A DNA stretch of 64,000 nucleotides, taken from Anaerolineae bacterium. GTDB taxonomy: Bacteria; Chloroflexota; Anaerolineae; Fen-1058. The DNA lies in NCBI GenBank assembly GCA_003154115.1, contig PMCF01000240.1:7813-71812 (forward strand), read 5' to 3'. The position numbers were made by a program, and so were the translations under genes. Positions 21,093 to 29,869 of this stretch are shown here, piece by piece (within the stretch, counting starts at the first letter, position 1; every line of letters starts with the position of its first letter). Below the pieces are notes generated by a model. It saw nothing but the letters and a program-made list of their open reading frames with translations, ran no database searches and was not told the DNA's origin.

Positions 21093-21277
21093 TTTTTTCA
21101 TGCATCATCCCTCTCAAGCAGTCTGGTCCAGAATCCTTCTAAGTTCGACCACCTGCTGAATAACGTCCGAGAACGAATCGAAGACGCGTTTGACATTTTA
21201 CAAAGAAGCCAGATTTACGGCAACTATTCCGGCGCACTTCCTCACCAGGAGCTAGACCAGCAAGTGCGTCAAAGAAA

Positions 21278-21401
21278 TCTAACCCGCTCTAACGCAACCT
21301 GCGACACTCGCTGCGCCTGGATAAAAATCCTAACATGTTTTTTGACGAAAGCCATACACAACACTCGCTGAAACCGGGATTGCTTCAACCACTCACAAAC
21401 C
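21278..21401 (+). promoter_or_regulatory. Composite upstream element, plus-facing copy
   Basis: TCTAACC (21278) and TCTAACG (21288) are 10 bp apart, then TTTTTTGACGAAAGCCATAC has GACG at 21344, and CACAAACC at 21394 is exactly 50 bp further. The TCTAACC-to-GACG distance is 66 bp. The GT2 start codon is at 21454, and the element probably controls the whole run that follows. Confidence 0.65.
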
Positions 21402-21453
21402 CGCCTGCACGATAATTCAATCGGTACAAACTACGCTAAGGCAGGAGTTGGGA

Positions 21454-22728
21454 ATGGTAGCGAGTTCAATTGGAACAAAGGCATCGACGGCGACCACGCC
21501 GGCAGACACAACCGCCTACTCTTTATCCGTGGTGATCCCGGCATATAATGAAGAAGGTGGCATTGCCGAGATTCTCGATCGGGTGCTGAGCATCCAGGCA
21601 GATTTGCAAAGAATCGGCGTGGCCGGTCCGGAAGTGTTGGTGGTCGACGATGGCAGCAAGGATCGCACCGCCGAAATCATTCAGACGTACCCCCAGGTGC
21701 GGCTGATCAAACATCAGAAAAATCGCGGGTATGGCGGCGCGCTTAAGACCGGCTTCGCCAATGCCCAGGGCAACTTGCTCGCCTTTTTAGACGCCGATGG
21801 CACTTATCCGCCTGAATATTTTCCGCAACTCTGTGAAGCCATCATTCAAAATGGCGCTGAATTGGTCGTTGGGTCGCGTATGGCTGGCGCCAAGAGCGAA
21901 ATGCCCAAGACCCGCCGTCTGGGCAATCTGATCTTTGCCCGATTGGTCAGCATCATCGGCAATCAAAAAGTCTCCGACAGCGCCAGCGGCCAACGTGTTT
22001 TTAAGCGCGAAGTGCTGGAACGTTTGTACCCCCTGCCCGATGGCTTGAACTTCACTCCCGTCATGAGTACCCGCGCTATTCACGAGGGCGTGAAAATGGT
22101 CGAAGTTCCCATTCCTTATAGCGAGCGTGTAGGACGATCCAAGCTCAGTGTCGTAAATGACGGTCTGCGCTTTTTGAACTCCATCGTATTGACGGCACTG
22201 TCTTATAACCCGGTCCGCATTCTGGGTTTGCTGGGGTTGAGCGGTGTTGGCTTCGCCGCGTTGGTCGCCGCGGTGCTGATAACGCTGCGCTTAAGCGGCG
22301 TCACCCAGTTGCAGACTCGGGGAGTCTTCGCAGTCTTCACCGCGTTGGTACTGGGCGTAGCAGGTGTCAGCTTGTTCACGCTGGGCGCGATGTTCAACTA
22401 TCTGGTTGCCATCTTCCAGAAACGCGTCGTGCAGCGCGGCCTGTTTGGCAAGCGCCTATTCGATCCACCCCTGGAAACACATTTCGGCACGCTGGGCGCC
22501 CTATTGGTCAGCTTCGGGGTTGTTGCGTCCGTGGTATTATTTATCTTGACGCTGAATGGGTGGACGCTAGAGCAGTTATGGTTGTGGATGATCGCTGGCG
22601 CGATGGCGGCCCTGATCGGGGTGCAGCTGATCGTCTCACGCGTGATTATGAATGTGCTGGCCGACTTGAGCCAGCGTGAAATCAAACAAGGCGAGGATAT
22701 GCGCGGGAATCCTATCAAGCCGGCTTAG
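21454..22728 (+). CDS. Membrane family 2 glycosyltransferase, DPM1-like
   Basis: A 424-residue enzyme. The GT-A domain (about 20-250) carries LSVVIPAYNEEGGI, VLVVDDGSKDRT, KNRGYGGALKTGF and LLAFLDADGTYPPEY (DXD). The C-terminal part has four hydrophobic helices (for example GLLGLSGVGFAALVAAVLI and LGALLVSFGVVASVVLFIL). This layout fits polyprenyl-phosphate sugar synthases that make lipid-linked donors for enzymes acting outside the membrane, such as the GT39-like protein at 51.7 kb. AGGAG (21443-21447) is 6 nt from the ATG; an in-frame TTG two codons upstream is not needed. It is the first gene of the long plus-strand run. Confidence 0.82.
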   Translation: MVASSIGTKASTATTPADTTAYSLSVVIPAYNEEGGIAEILDRVLSIQADLQRIGVAGPEVLVVDDGSKDRTAEIIQTYPQVRLIKHQKNRGYGGALKTGFANAQGNLLAFLDADGTYPPEYFPQLCEAIIQNGAELVVGSRMAGAKSEMPKTRRLGNLIFARLVSIIGNQKVSDSASGQRVFKREVLERLYPLPDGLNFTPVMSTRAIHEGVKMVEVPIPYSERVGRSKLSVVNDGLRFLNSIVLTALSYNPVRILGLLGLSGVGFAALVAAVLITLRLSGVTQLQTRGVFAVFTALVLGVAGVSLFTLGAMFNYLVAIFQKRVVQRGLFGKRLFDPPLETHFGTLGALLVSFGVVASVVLFILTLNGWTLEQLWLWMIAGAMAALIGVQLIVSRVIMNVLADLSQREIKQGEDMRGNPIKPA

Positions 22729-22763
22729 CCAGTGTAACAAAAGAGAGATAGGGAGGATATAGT

Positions 22764-24497
22764 ATGAGCGACAAAATTGAATTGCTTGATCCAGAAACAC
22801 AATTGAAGTTAAATTTGGGAACGCACTCGGTCAAGGCGTTGCCCATGGCCAAATTTCCCGACGCCGATCTGGCGGTGCGCGCCAAAGGTATTCGCCGCCC
22901 GCCTTACAAAGTCGATATTTTACTGGTGAATCCACCCACACCCGATCAGGCGATCTGGATTCGCAGCCAACATCGGGTGGGCCGCCGCAGCCGCGAGAAT
23001 ATGATCTGGCCGCAGATGGAACTAGCGCAGATGGCGGCCATGCTCATGCCCGATTACACGGTAGAGATCATCGATGCGAATGCCTTGCGCATGAGCTGGC
23101 CGGAGTTCGAGGCAAAACTCAAAGAGCTGCGCCCGCGCTTTTATCTCACGCAAGTGACCGCCCCCACGCTGACCAACGACATGTATGGCGCGTTCCTGGC
23201 GCGCAGCCTGGGCGCCATCACCATCGCGTTCGGCACGCACGTGACGCCGATGCCGCGCGAAACGCTGGAGCAATTTCCCGCGCTCGATTTTGTGCTGCGC
23301 GGTGAACCCGAATTGACCCTGCGCGAATTGATGGATACCATCATGGCCGCCAACGGTCTATGGAAAGTGGCCGACGGCAAACTGCTGCGCGCCGATGGCA
23401 AGCCTGCCGACGAGAACGGCCATTTGGCTTACATGATGAAGGATGCCGATCCGATGTGGACTCCGGCGTGGGCGCTTGAGACCACCGATGCGCCGCTGCC
23501 CGACGAACGCATGCGGTTAACGCCCACCCGCCTGACCGCGATTCGCGGGTTGGCCTGGCGGCTCAACAGTGAAGTGAGGGTCAACTGGGATCGCCCGTTT
23601 ATCCGTAACCTCGACGATCTACCGATTCCGGCGCATCACATGTTGCCCTTCGACAAGTACCGCATTCCAGGCATCAAAGGCGCTTACACGTTCATCGTCA
23701 CCAGTCGCGGCTGCACGGCCGGCTGCAAGTATTGCATCAAACACGTCAGCTATCAATTTTCCATTCGCCTGCGCTCGCCAGAGAACATCATGGAAGAGCT
23801 GCGCGTATTGAAGAAGCTGGGCATCAAGCACGTACACATGTATGCTGATCTTTTCACCGTCAATCGCGAGCAGGTGATCAAGCTCTGCCAGTTGATGATT
23901 CAAGAAAACCTGGGCCTCAGCTGGACGTGCAACAGCCGCGTGGACTACGTGGACGAAGAAATGCTCAAGCTCATGAGCCGATCGGGCTGCACCTACATTT
24001 CATGGGGCATCGAAAGCGCCAACGAACAAATTCTCAAGAAAGCGGCCAAAGGCTATCGGCTGGAGCAAGCTCCGCGCGCTTTGAAATGGGCGCACCAGGC
24101 CGGCATCAAAAACTGGGGCTACTTCATCATCGGCCTGCCCGGTGAAACGCTCGAAACTATTCAGCAGACCATCAAGTTTTCCAAAGCCCTGCCGCTGGAC
24201 ATCGCCCTGTTCCACGTCGCCGCGCCCTATCCCGGCACACCCTTCTTCTTTGAAGTTCTGGAGAATAATTGGTTCAGGCCGGGCACGCAGTGGGAACAGG
24301 TGGATATGGACAAATCCACTGTATTGGACTACCAGGGCTTGACGGCCGAGCAGTTGGAGTACTGGCAAAAGAAAGCCTTTCGCGAATGGGCGTTTCGGCC
24401 AGGCCCGGTGTGGTTTTTCATCAAGACGATTAACGGCCCACGGGTCTTCAAGTCGGCCGTTGAGATTGCGTTGGGGACGTTGGGCTGGGTGAAGTAA
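22764..24497 (+). CDS. B12-binding radical SAM protein
   Basis: A 577-residue enzyme of the cobalamin-binding radical SAM class (BchE-like architecture). Residues about 50-200 look like the B12-binding domain (KVDILLVNPPTPDQ, EIIDANALRM, FGTHVTPMP, FVLRGEPELTL). The radical SAM part starts near 310 with RGCTAGCKYC, a CxxxCxxC 4Fe-4S motif near 316-324, followed by SWGIESANEQIL and GLPGETLETI. GGGAGG (22751-22756) is 7 nt from the ATG. Such enzymes perform methylations, ring rearrangements or other radical steps. Its place among glycan genes suggests modification of a sugar or polyprenyl intermediate, but the substrate is unknown. Confidence 0.82.
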   Translation: MSDKIELLDPETQLKLNLGTHSVKALPMAKFPDADLAVRAKGIRRPPYKVDILLVNPPTPDQAIWIRSQHRVGRRSRENMIWPQMELAQMAAMLMPDYTVEIIDANALRMSWPEFEAKLKELRPRFYLTQVTAPTLTNDMYGAFLARSLGAITIAFGTHVTPMPRETLEQFPALDFVLRGEPELTLRELMDTIMAANGLWKVADGKLLRADGKPADENGHLAYMMKDADPMWTPAWALETTDAPLPDERMRLTPTRLTAIRGLAWRLNSEVRVNWDRPFIRNLDDLPIPAHHMLPFDKYRIPGIKGAYTFIVTSRGCTAGCKYCIKHVSYQFSIRLRSPENIMEELRVLKKLGIKHVHMYADLFTVNREQVIKLCQLMIQENLGLSWTCNSRVDYVDEEMLKLMSRSGCTYISWGIESANEQILKKAAKGYRLEQAPRALKWAHQAGIKNWGYFIIGLPGETLETIQQTIKFSKALPLDIALFHVAAPYPGTPFFFEVLENNWFRPGTQWEQVDMDKSTVLDYQGLTAEQLEYWQKKAFREWAFRPGPVWFFIKTINGPRVFKSAVEIALGTLGWVK

Positions 24498-24535
24498 TCG
24501 CTCGACCCGCACCGGGCAACATCGACTTGACCTTC

Positions 24536-24581
24536 ATCCCAGGCCGTTGACGAAGCATCGGCCGGATTAACGGCCTGGGAT
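24536..24581 (+). other. Perfect 13-bp inverted repeat before the O-antigen-ligase-like gene
   Basis: ATCCCAGGCCGTT (24536-24548) is exactly complementary to AACGGCCTGGGAT (24569-24581), with a 20-nt spacer. The repeat ends 6 bp before the start codon at 24588, where a ribosome site would normally be, and no T tract follows. It could be an attenuator, an mRNA structure hiding the start, or an operator. The spacer contains TTGACGAAG, resembling the centre of the composite element, without its flanking parts. Confidence 0.6.
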
Positions 24582-24587
24582 CACGTT

Positions 24588-26201
24588 ATGCGACCGATGA
24601 CACGACGCCGCTTCGTTTTTGACTGGCAAATCTGGCTGTTGCTGATCGCCGCCCTGCTGAGCGGATCGCTAGCTTACAACACCCGGCTGGCGATATTTCA
24701 ACTCAGCCTCATCACGTTGGGTGTGGCCGTGTATCTGGTCATGGCGAATCTCCCCGATCCATTACAGCGGGGTCAGGCCGCATCCCGATCGGTTTTAGCT
24801 GGCATCCTGGCGCTGCTGCCTGCTATCATCGCCGTGTATTTTTTTCTAACCAATGACTGGTCGTACTGGATCGGCAAACTTAGCTTCTTCGATCCGGTGT
24901 TGCGCGTTCTGACCGCGTGGCCACTGAGCTCGAGCGGGCTGGGTGTCAACCCGAATGTAATCGGCGGCGTCATCGCGGCGCTGTTGCCGCTGCAAATCTA
25001 TGCTTTGCGGCACGCGCGTCGCGGCATTGCCGCCTTGTTGATAGGCGTGTCGAGCGCGGCTCTGGTGTTCAGCGAAACACGCGGCGCGTGGCTCGCGCTG
25101 ATCTTGATCACGGGCATATGGCTGCTGTGGCGCGCGATCGCTCGGCGACAAACCAATCAGCGACGCGCGCGCTGGCAGTGGTTGATCATCGTGGTCGTGC
25201 TTGGCCTAGCGGGCGCGACGTTGCTGATCGTCACACCACTAGGCAGCTGGCTGCTGGGCCTGGGCGGTGATCGGACACAAATCTGGCACAACAGTCTCGA
25301 TTTGATCGGCGACTATCCTGTAACAGGATTCGGGCTGGGCGACTTTGAAATGACGTATTCGACCTATGTCCTGCTGATCCATGTCGGCCACACCATGCAT
25401 GCGCACAATCTGTGGCTGGATGTCTGGTTGAACCTGGGGCTGTTGGGTCTGTTGGCGCTGGTGGGATTGGTGGTGAATGCCGTTTGGCCCAAGCCATCAC
25501 CTTCGCCGTGGCGCATGGCGGCGCTGATGACATTGGGGGTCATACTCCTGCACACGCTGGTCGATGATTCGATCTTCGGCTATGGCGGTGCTGCTCTCCC
25601 GATCATTTTCATTCCGTTGGGGCTGCTGGCTCGATCGGGTACGGAACCAGCGCCGGCGCGCTGGCAACCGGCCAGGGTCAGCTGGGGTGTGGCGGCAATC
25701 GGACTAATCATCGGACTGATCATCCCGCCGGGTCGTGCGCTGCTAGCCGCGAATCTGGGCGCATTGCAACAGACGCGGCAAGAGCTGGCGGTTTATCACT
25801 GGCCGGAAGTACCCATTCAAGATATACTGCGCCAAACGACGGGGCTTGATCTGGCAGGAGCGGTGCAGCAGTATCAAACGGCGCTGGCGCTAGACGCGAA
25901 TAATGTCACGGCGCTGCGCCGTCTGGCGCAAATCGAACTGGCGCGTCAGGAATACGATCAGGCTTGCACACATCTGGCAGCCGCTTTTGCCGTGAACCCC
26001 GGACAACGCGCCACGCGCCAGTTGCTGGGCGAATGTGCCGCCTTAGCCGGGCAAACCGATCGGGCGGTGATGCTGTGGAGCAGTCTCGATGTGGGCCAGG
26101 CGCAGTTATCCAATCGGCAGTATTGGTATGCCGATTATTTGCACGACCAAACGCGGGGTGACTTGCTGAAGCAAGCCATCGATACTTTACCGAGTAACTA
26201 A
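24588..26201 (+). CDS. O-antigen ligase/polymerase-like membrane protein with TPR tail
   Basis: A 537-residue protein. About ten hydrophobic helices cover residues 12-400; the large loop and following helix contain HAHNLWLDVWLNLGLLGLLAL, the usual Wzy/WaaL (O-antigen ligase) signature around conserved His and Asn. Residues about 425-500 form TPR-like helices (AVQQYQTALALDANNVTALRRLAQIE). The family transfers or polymerises lipid-linked glycans at the outer face of the membrane. Two starts are possible (24588 or an ATG at 24597), and neither has a clear ribosome site because the upstream sequence is a strong hairpin. The stop is followed 2 nt later by the next gene. A second protein of this type is encoded at 45.1 kb. 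Confidence 0.75.
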   Translation: MRPMTRRRFVFDWQIWLLLIAALLSGSLAYNTRLAIFQLSLITLGVAVYLVMANLPDPLQRGQAASRSVLAGILALLPAIIAVYFFLTNDWSYWIGKLSFFDPVLRVLTAWPLSSSGLGVNPNVIGGVIAALLPLQIYALRHARRGIAALLIGVSSAALVFSETRGAWLALILITGIWLLWRAIARRQTNQRRARWQWLIIVVVLGLAGATLLIVTPLGSWLLGLGGDRTQIWHNSLDLIGDYPVTGFGLGDFEMTYSTYVLLIHVGHTMHAHNLWLDVWLNLGLLGLLALVGLVVNAVWPKPSPSPWRMAALMTLGVILLHTLVDDSIFGYGGAALPIIFIPLGLLARSGTEPAPARWQPARVSWGVAAIGLIIGLIIPPGRALLAANLGALQQTRQELAVYHWPEVPIQDILRQTTGLDLAGAVQQYQTALALDANNVTALRRLAQIELARQEYDQACTHLAAAFAVNPGQRATRQLLGECAALAGQTDRAVMLWSSLDVGQAQLSNRQYWYADYLHDQTRGDLLKQAIDTLPSN

Positions 26202-26203
26202 TC

Positions 26204-28900
26204 TTGATTCGTCCAAAACCTTTCCTGATTTTTTGCGGCCTGCTACTGGGCGCCCTCGCGCTCACAATGCGCGTCACGGCTCAGGCCGACACGACACCCT
26301 GGCTTCCTCCGATCAATGTCTCGCGGTCGGGCGCGGCTACGCAGCCCATCAACGCCGTAACACCCGATGGTGTGCAACATGTGGTGTGGTGGGATGAAAC
26401 CGTCGGGGCACTCTATGCGCACAATACCGCCAGCCTCACCGCGACAACCTGGTCGCCGCCCACGGTCATCGGTGAAATATTCGGCGATCGCCAGATCGAT
26501 TTGCAGACCAAGCAGGTCATCGCGCAAACGGCGCCCAGAGATTGGCGGCTGGCGGCAACCACCACTGGCCATGTTTCGGTGTTTTGGATCAACGACAAGA
26601 AAAGCTTTTTGACCGGACAAGTGCAGGGTCAGACGTTTGGCAAGATCGAAGAGTTGGCCACTATGGCCAGCGCGCTGGAAGTCGAGCCTGATGCCGCCGG
26701 TGGGTTGCAGTTGATCTACGTGGATAACACCGACAGCGTCACTCGGCCGGCGGGAATCTACTATCGACACCAAACAGAAGCCGGCTGGAGCCAGCCCACG
26801 TTGATCTACGCCTCGCCCTACTTCCGCGCGCTCAAGCCGCAGAACATTTATATCAGCATCGCAGGCGATGGCGACAAAGCCGCGCTGGCTTCCTGGGACG
26901 ATCCGCAACTCGGGCGAAGTGTCTTCGCCCGATCGGCCGATGGCGGCTTAACGTGGAGTGCACCTCAGGTCGTCGGCGCGACCACCAGCAACACAGCCGG
27001 CCGCGCCCAACACGCATATCAGATTGCCGTGCCCGCGCAGCGCGGCTCATTCCTGCAGCTGTGGCAGAATCCCACCACGGGTGGTTGCGGCTTTGTGCAA
27101 AGTCAATCGACCGATGGCGGCCAGAGCTGGAATGCGCCGCAGAAAGTGCTGTCCGGTTATCAACGCTGTCTGGAAAAATTATCCTTTTCGCCCGGTGATA
27201 AGGGTGAGGTGTGGCTCACCGGACGCTTACCCGTGCAAGATGCCAATACGCGCATCAACGCTGTGACACTGGCAAGCTGGACCGATGGGCGCTGGTCAAC
27301 GCCGATCGAGATGAGTTTGAATTTCTACGATCAAGCCACCAGTCGCACCGTCAATCTCAGCTGTCTTAATGTCGCCTTCAACGGCCCGGCGGCCGGCATC
27401 GCTGGCTGTGATGCGCAGAATGACATCTGGGTGGCGCGCAACGCCGTGCCCCTGAATGAGATTGGCAGCTCTACCCATTCAGCATGGGATGACAAACAGC
27501 AACTGTCAGACGGCATGGGTGGAGTCGCAGTAGAAGGTGTCCCGGCACTGGCGGTCGATTCGGCGGGCAAGTTCTATGCGTTGTGGAGTCAATCGCCCAC
27601 TGACACCCAGGCTAACTCATTGCTCTATGCCGCGGTGTATGATAGCAATCGATGGGGGCGCACGGTCGCCGTGCTGCGCTCGCCAGAGCGACCGGGGGAC
27701 ATTCCCAGCGCGGCCATTAAACCCGCCCTGGCGATCGATCCACAAGACAAAATCCACCTGGTGTGGAACAACGGCACGAATGGCCAAGTGCTATACAGCT
27801 GGGCCTACGCGCACGATTTTGCCAGCTCGGCGGGTTGGGCGGAACCGATCGGGTTGCCGACCCCCACCGGTCTGATTGGCTGGCCGGACATCGTGGCCGA
27901 TCCACATGGGCAGCGACTCTACGTCGCCTATGCCGTTCCCTATAACGAACAGCGCGGCATCTATCTGACCCGATCAAATGACGGCGGATCAACGTGGCTG
28001 ACGCCAACGCTAGTCTTCGACGGCGCGTCAGCCTCGCACCAGGTACCCAGCGTGGATAAGGTGCGTCTGGCTTTTGACGCCGCCGCCGATGTATTGCACG
28101 CGGTGTGGGTGCGTCCAAATTTGCCGGGTGCGCTCGGCCCGCAAGCGATTTACTATGCGCGTTCGGTCGATGGCGGGCAGACCTGGAGTGAGCCCTTCAA
28201 GGTGGTTGAAGGCGCGGTCGATTGGCCACGCGTGGCCGTGCCAGGTGCAGGCCAGGTCTACATCGCCTGGAATCAAGAATCGGCGACCGCGGCCGTAGTA
28301 TCCACTGTGCCGTATAGTGCCTGGGGGATGTTCTCGCCAGAGATGGGTTCACGCTGGGGGACAGCCAGCACTATCTCTGGTTTTGAAAAGGTGAGCGGCC
28401 CGTTAAGCCTGACCAGCGACGGTTCAGGACAGTTACACGTCACCGCCGTCAGTCAGGTCGGGGGCCAGGAGAGCGCGCTGTATCACGCGCAATGGAATGG
28501 GCAAGGTTGGGGCGAACGCGAGATCATAGGGCTAGGACAGGAAGCAACTGCGGGCAATACCGTCGTCGCGGCGCTGGCACCTCAAGTCGGACGATTGCAA
28601 GCGGTGCTGCGACTGTTGACCTGGAATCAAGCAGGCGACGGCCAGTTTGAAGCATTTGGCACCGGGCGCAGTGTGACGCCCGTAGCGCTGACGCCGTTGC
28701 CGACGTTTACACCGCAGCCCACCCCCACCCTCAAACCGACGAGCACACCGGAACCCACGGCCACGCCGCGGCCGCAGATCAAGAACTCGGATCAACAGAC
28801 CGGTAGCAGCGGCCCGAATGGACTGGGGCTCGGAGCGTTACTGGCGGCTGTGGTGGTCGTGCTAGTTTTTGCCATGACGATCTGGCGGCAGAGGCGTTAA
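26204..28900 (+). CDS. Asp-box (BNR) beta-propeller membrane protein, larger paralogue
   Basis: An 898-residue exported protein. A TTG start at 26204 is chosen because it gives an intact signal peptide (PFLIFCGLLLGALALTMRVTAQA) directly after the previous stop. At least four Asp-box motifs are visible: RSADGGLTW, QSTDGGQSW, RSNDGGSTW and RSVDGGQTW, typical of sialidase-like six-bladed propellers. A Pro/Thr-rich linker (TPTLKPTSTPEPTATP) follows, then one membrane helix (GALLAAVVVVLVFAMTI) and WRQRR. The propeller would face outward. Sialidase activity is not implied: Asp boxes are structural, and I did not find the sialidase Arg triad with confidence. A smaller protein of the same design is encoded at 37.0 kb. 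Confidence 0.72.
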   Translation: MIRPKPFLIFCGLLLGALALTMRVTAQADTTPWLPPINVSRSGAATQPINAVTPDGVQHVVWWDETVGALYAHNTASLTATTWSPPTVIGEIFGDRQIDLQTKQVIAQTAPRDWRLAATTTGHVSVFWINDKKSFLTGQVQGQTFGKIEELATMASALEVEPDAAGGLQLIYVDNTDSVTRPAGIYYRHQTEAGWSQPTLIYASPYFRALKPQNIYISIAGDGDKAALASWDDPQLGRSVFARSADGGLTWSAPQVVGATTSNTAGRAQHAYQIAVPAQRGSFLQLWQNPTTGGCGFVQSQSTDGGQSWNAPQKVLSGYQRCLEKLSFSPGDKGEVWLTGRLPVQDANTRINAVTLASWTDGRWSTPIEMSLNFYDQATSRTVNLSCLNVAFNGPAAGIAGCDAQNDIWVARNAVPLNEIGSSTHSAWDDKQQLSDGMGGVAVEGVPALAVDSAGKFYALWSQSPTDTQANSLLYAAVYDSNRWGRTVAVLRSPERPGDIPSAAIKPALAIDPQDKIHLVWNNGTNGQVLYSWAYAHDFASSAGWAEPIGLPTPTGLIGWPDIVADPHGQRLYVAYAVPYNEQRGIYLTRSNDGGSTWLTPTLVFDGASASHQVPSVDKVRLAFDAAADVLHAVWVRPNLPGALGPQAIYYARSVDGGQTWSEPFKVVEGAVDWPRVAVPGAGQVYIAWNQESATAAVVSTVPYSAWGMFSPEMGSRWGTASTISGFEKVSGPLSLTSDGSGQLHVTAVSQVGGQESALYHAQWNGQGWGEREIIGLGQEATAGNTVVAALAPQVGRLQAVLRLLTWNQAGDGQFEAFGTGRSVTPVALTPLPTFTPQPTPTLKPTSTPEPTATPRPQIKNSDQQTGSSGPNGLGLGALLAAVVVVLVFAMTIWRQRR

Positions 28901-28916
28901 CTTTCAAGGATGATCG

Positions 28917-29849
28917 ATGACGATTTATCTGGTTACGGGCGGAGCCGGCTTCATTGGATCTCATATTGTAGCAACGCTAGTGCAGCAGGGCGCAACAGTA
29001 CGAGTGCTGGATAATTTCTCGACCGGCAAACGCAGCAATCTGGCGCACCGCTCCGGCGCAGAAGTGATCGAAGGTGATGTACGCGAACGAGACACCGTGC
29101 GCGCCGCGATGCGCCAGGTGGATTATGTGCTGCATCTGGCGGCGCAAATCAGTGTGCCGCGTTCGATGGACGATCCGGCTTTGAATCACGCGGTGAACGT
29201 CGATGGCACGTTGAATGTGCTGGAAGCGGCCCGCGAATGGTCGGTGAAGCGCGTGGTGCTGTCCAGTTCGTGCGCGGTCTATGGCGACAACACCGATCTG
29301 CCGCTGACCGAGGCATCATCACTCAAGCCGTTATCGCCGTATGCGGCCTCAAAGTTGATTGGCGAGGTATACTGTCAAACATATGCGCGCGCCTTCGGTG
29401 TGCCAGCAGTGTGTCTGCGCTATTTCAATATCTACGGGCCGCGTCAGGATCCGGCCAGCGAATATGCCGCGGTGATTCCCAAATTCATCCAGCGCATGCA
29501 AAACGGGCAAGCCCCTGTGGTTTATGGCGATGGCACACAGAGCCGCGATTTTGTCTACGTGGGTGATGTGGTGCGCGCGAATCTCCGGGCCTGTGAGCGA
29601 ACAGAAGCGATCGGGCAGGTATATAACATCGCAACCGGGCGCGGCCTGTCACTCCTGGAACTGATCGCCGCGCTCAACGAACTGCTGCACACGAACTATG
29701 TGCCCGATTTTCAGGCGCCGCGCGCGGGTGACATCAAGCACAGCCGGGGTAGCGGAGAATTGATCGCTGCCGAATTGGGGTTCCGTCCGGCCGTGCAAAT
29801 CGGCGACGGTTTACAGCACATCTTAGCGTTCCAACGGATCGCCGTTTGA
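28917..29849 (+). CDS. NAD-dependent sugar-nucleotide epimerase (SDR, GalE/WbpP-like)
   Basis: A 310-residue extended SDR. TGGAGFIGSH is the NAD-binding motif. The catalytic pair is Y142/K146 in SPYAASK, with SSCAVYG before it, and RYFNIYGPRQDP and YGDGTQSRDFVYV are the sugar-nucleotide epimerase signatures. The likely reaction is C4 epimerisation of UDP-Glc/GlcNAc or UDP-GlcA; the substrate is not determined by these motifs. AAGGA (28906-28910) is 6 nt from the ATG. It lies between the BNR protein and the WbpD-like acetyltransferase with short gaps, so it is part of the plus-strand operon. Confidence 0.85.
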   Translation: MTIYLVTGGAGFIGSHIVATLVQQGATVRVLDNFSTGKRSNLAHRSGAEVIEGDVRERDTVRAAMRQVDYVLHLAAQISVPRSMDDPALNHAVNVDGTLNVLEAAREWSVKRVVLSSSCAVYGDNTDLPLTEASSLKPLSPYAASKLIGEVYCQTYARAFGVPAVCLRYFNIYGPRQDPASEYAAVIPKFIQRMQNGQAPVVYGDGTQSRDFVYVGDVVRANLRACERTEAIGQVYNIATGRGLSLLELIAALNELLHTNYVPDFQAPRAGDIKHSRGSGELIAAELGFRPAVQIGDGLQHILAFQRIAV

Positions 29850-29869
29850 ACGTGTGACACGAGGATAAC

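Larger units (their letters stand above)
20916..21453. other. 538-bp divergent regulatory region
   Basis: This gap separates the minus-strand surface-protein block from the long plus-strand polysaccharide run. It holds two copies of the composite element back to back, one per direction (listed separately), and a perfect inverted repeat CGTCAAA-AACC-TTTGACG at 21025-21042 overlapping the minus-facing copy. An open frame of 128 codons on the plus strand (20985-21371) runs through both elements and has no ribosome site or recognisable protein features, so I do not call it a gene. Confidence 0.7.

Noticed and set aside
20985-21371. A 128-codon open frame on the plus strand in the divergent intergenic region.
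   Set aside because: It runs across both regulatory elements, has no ribosome site or recognisable protein features, and its sequence is the shared non-coding element.
26204-28900. Annotation as an active sialidase.
   Set aside because: Asp boxes alone are structural; the Arg triad and catalytic Tyr/Glu could not be identified with confidence.
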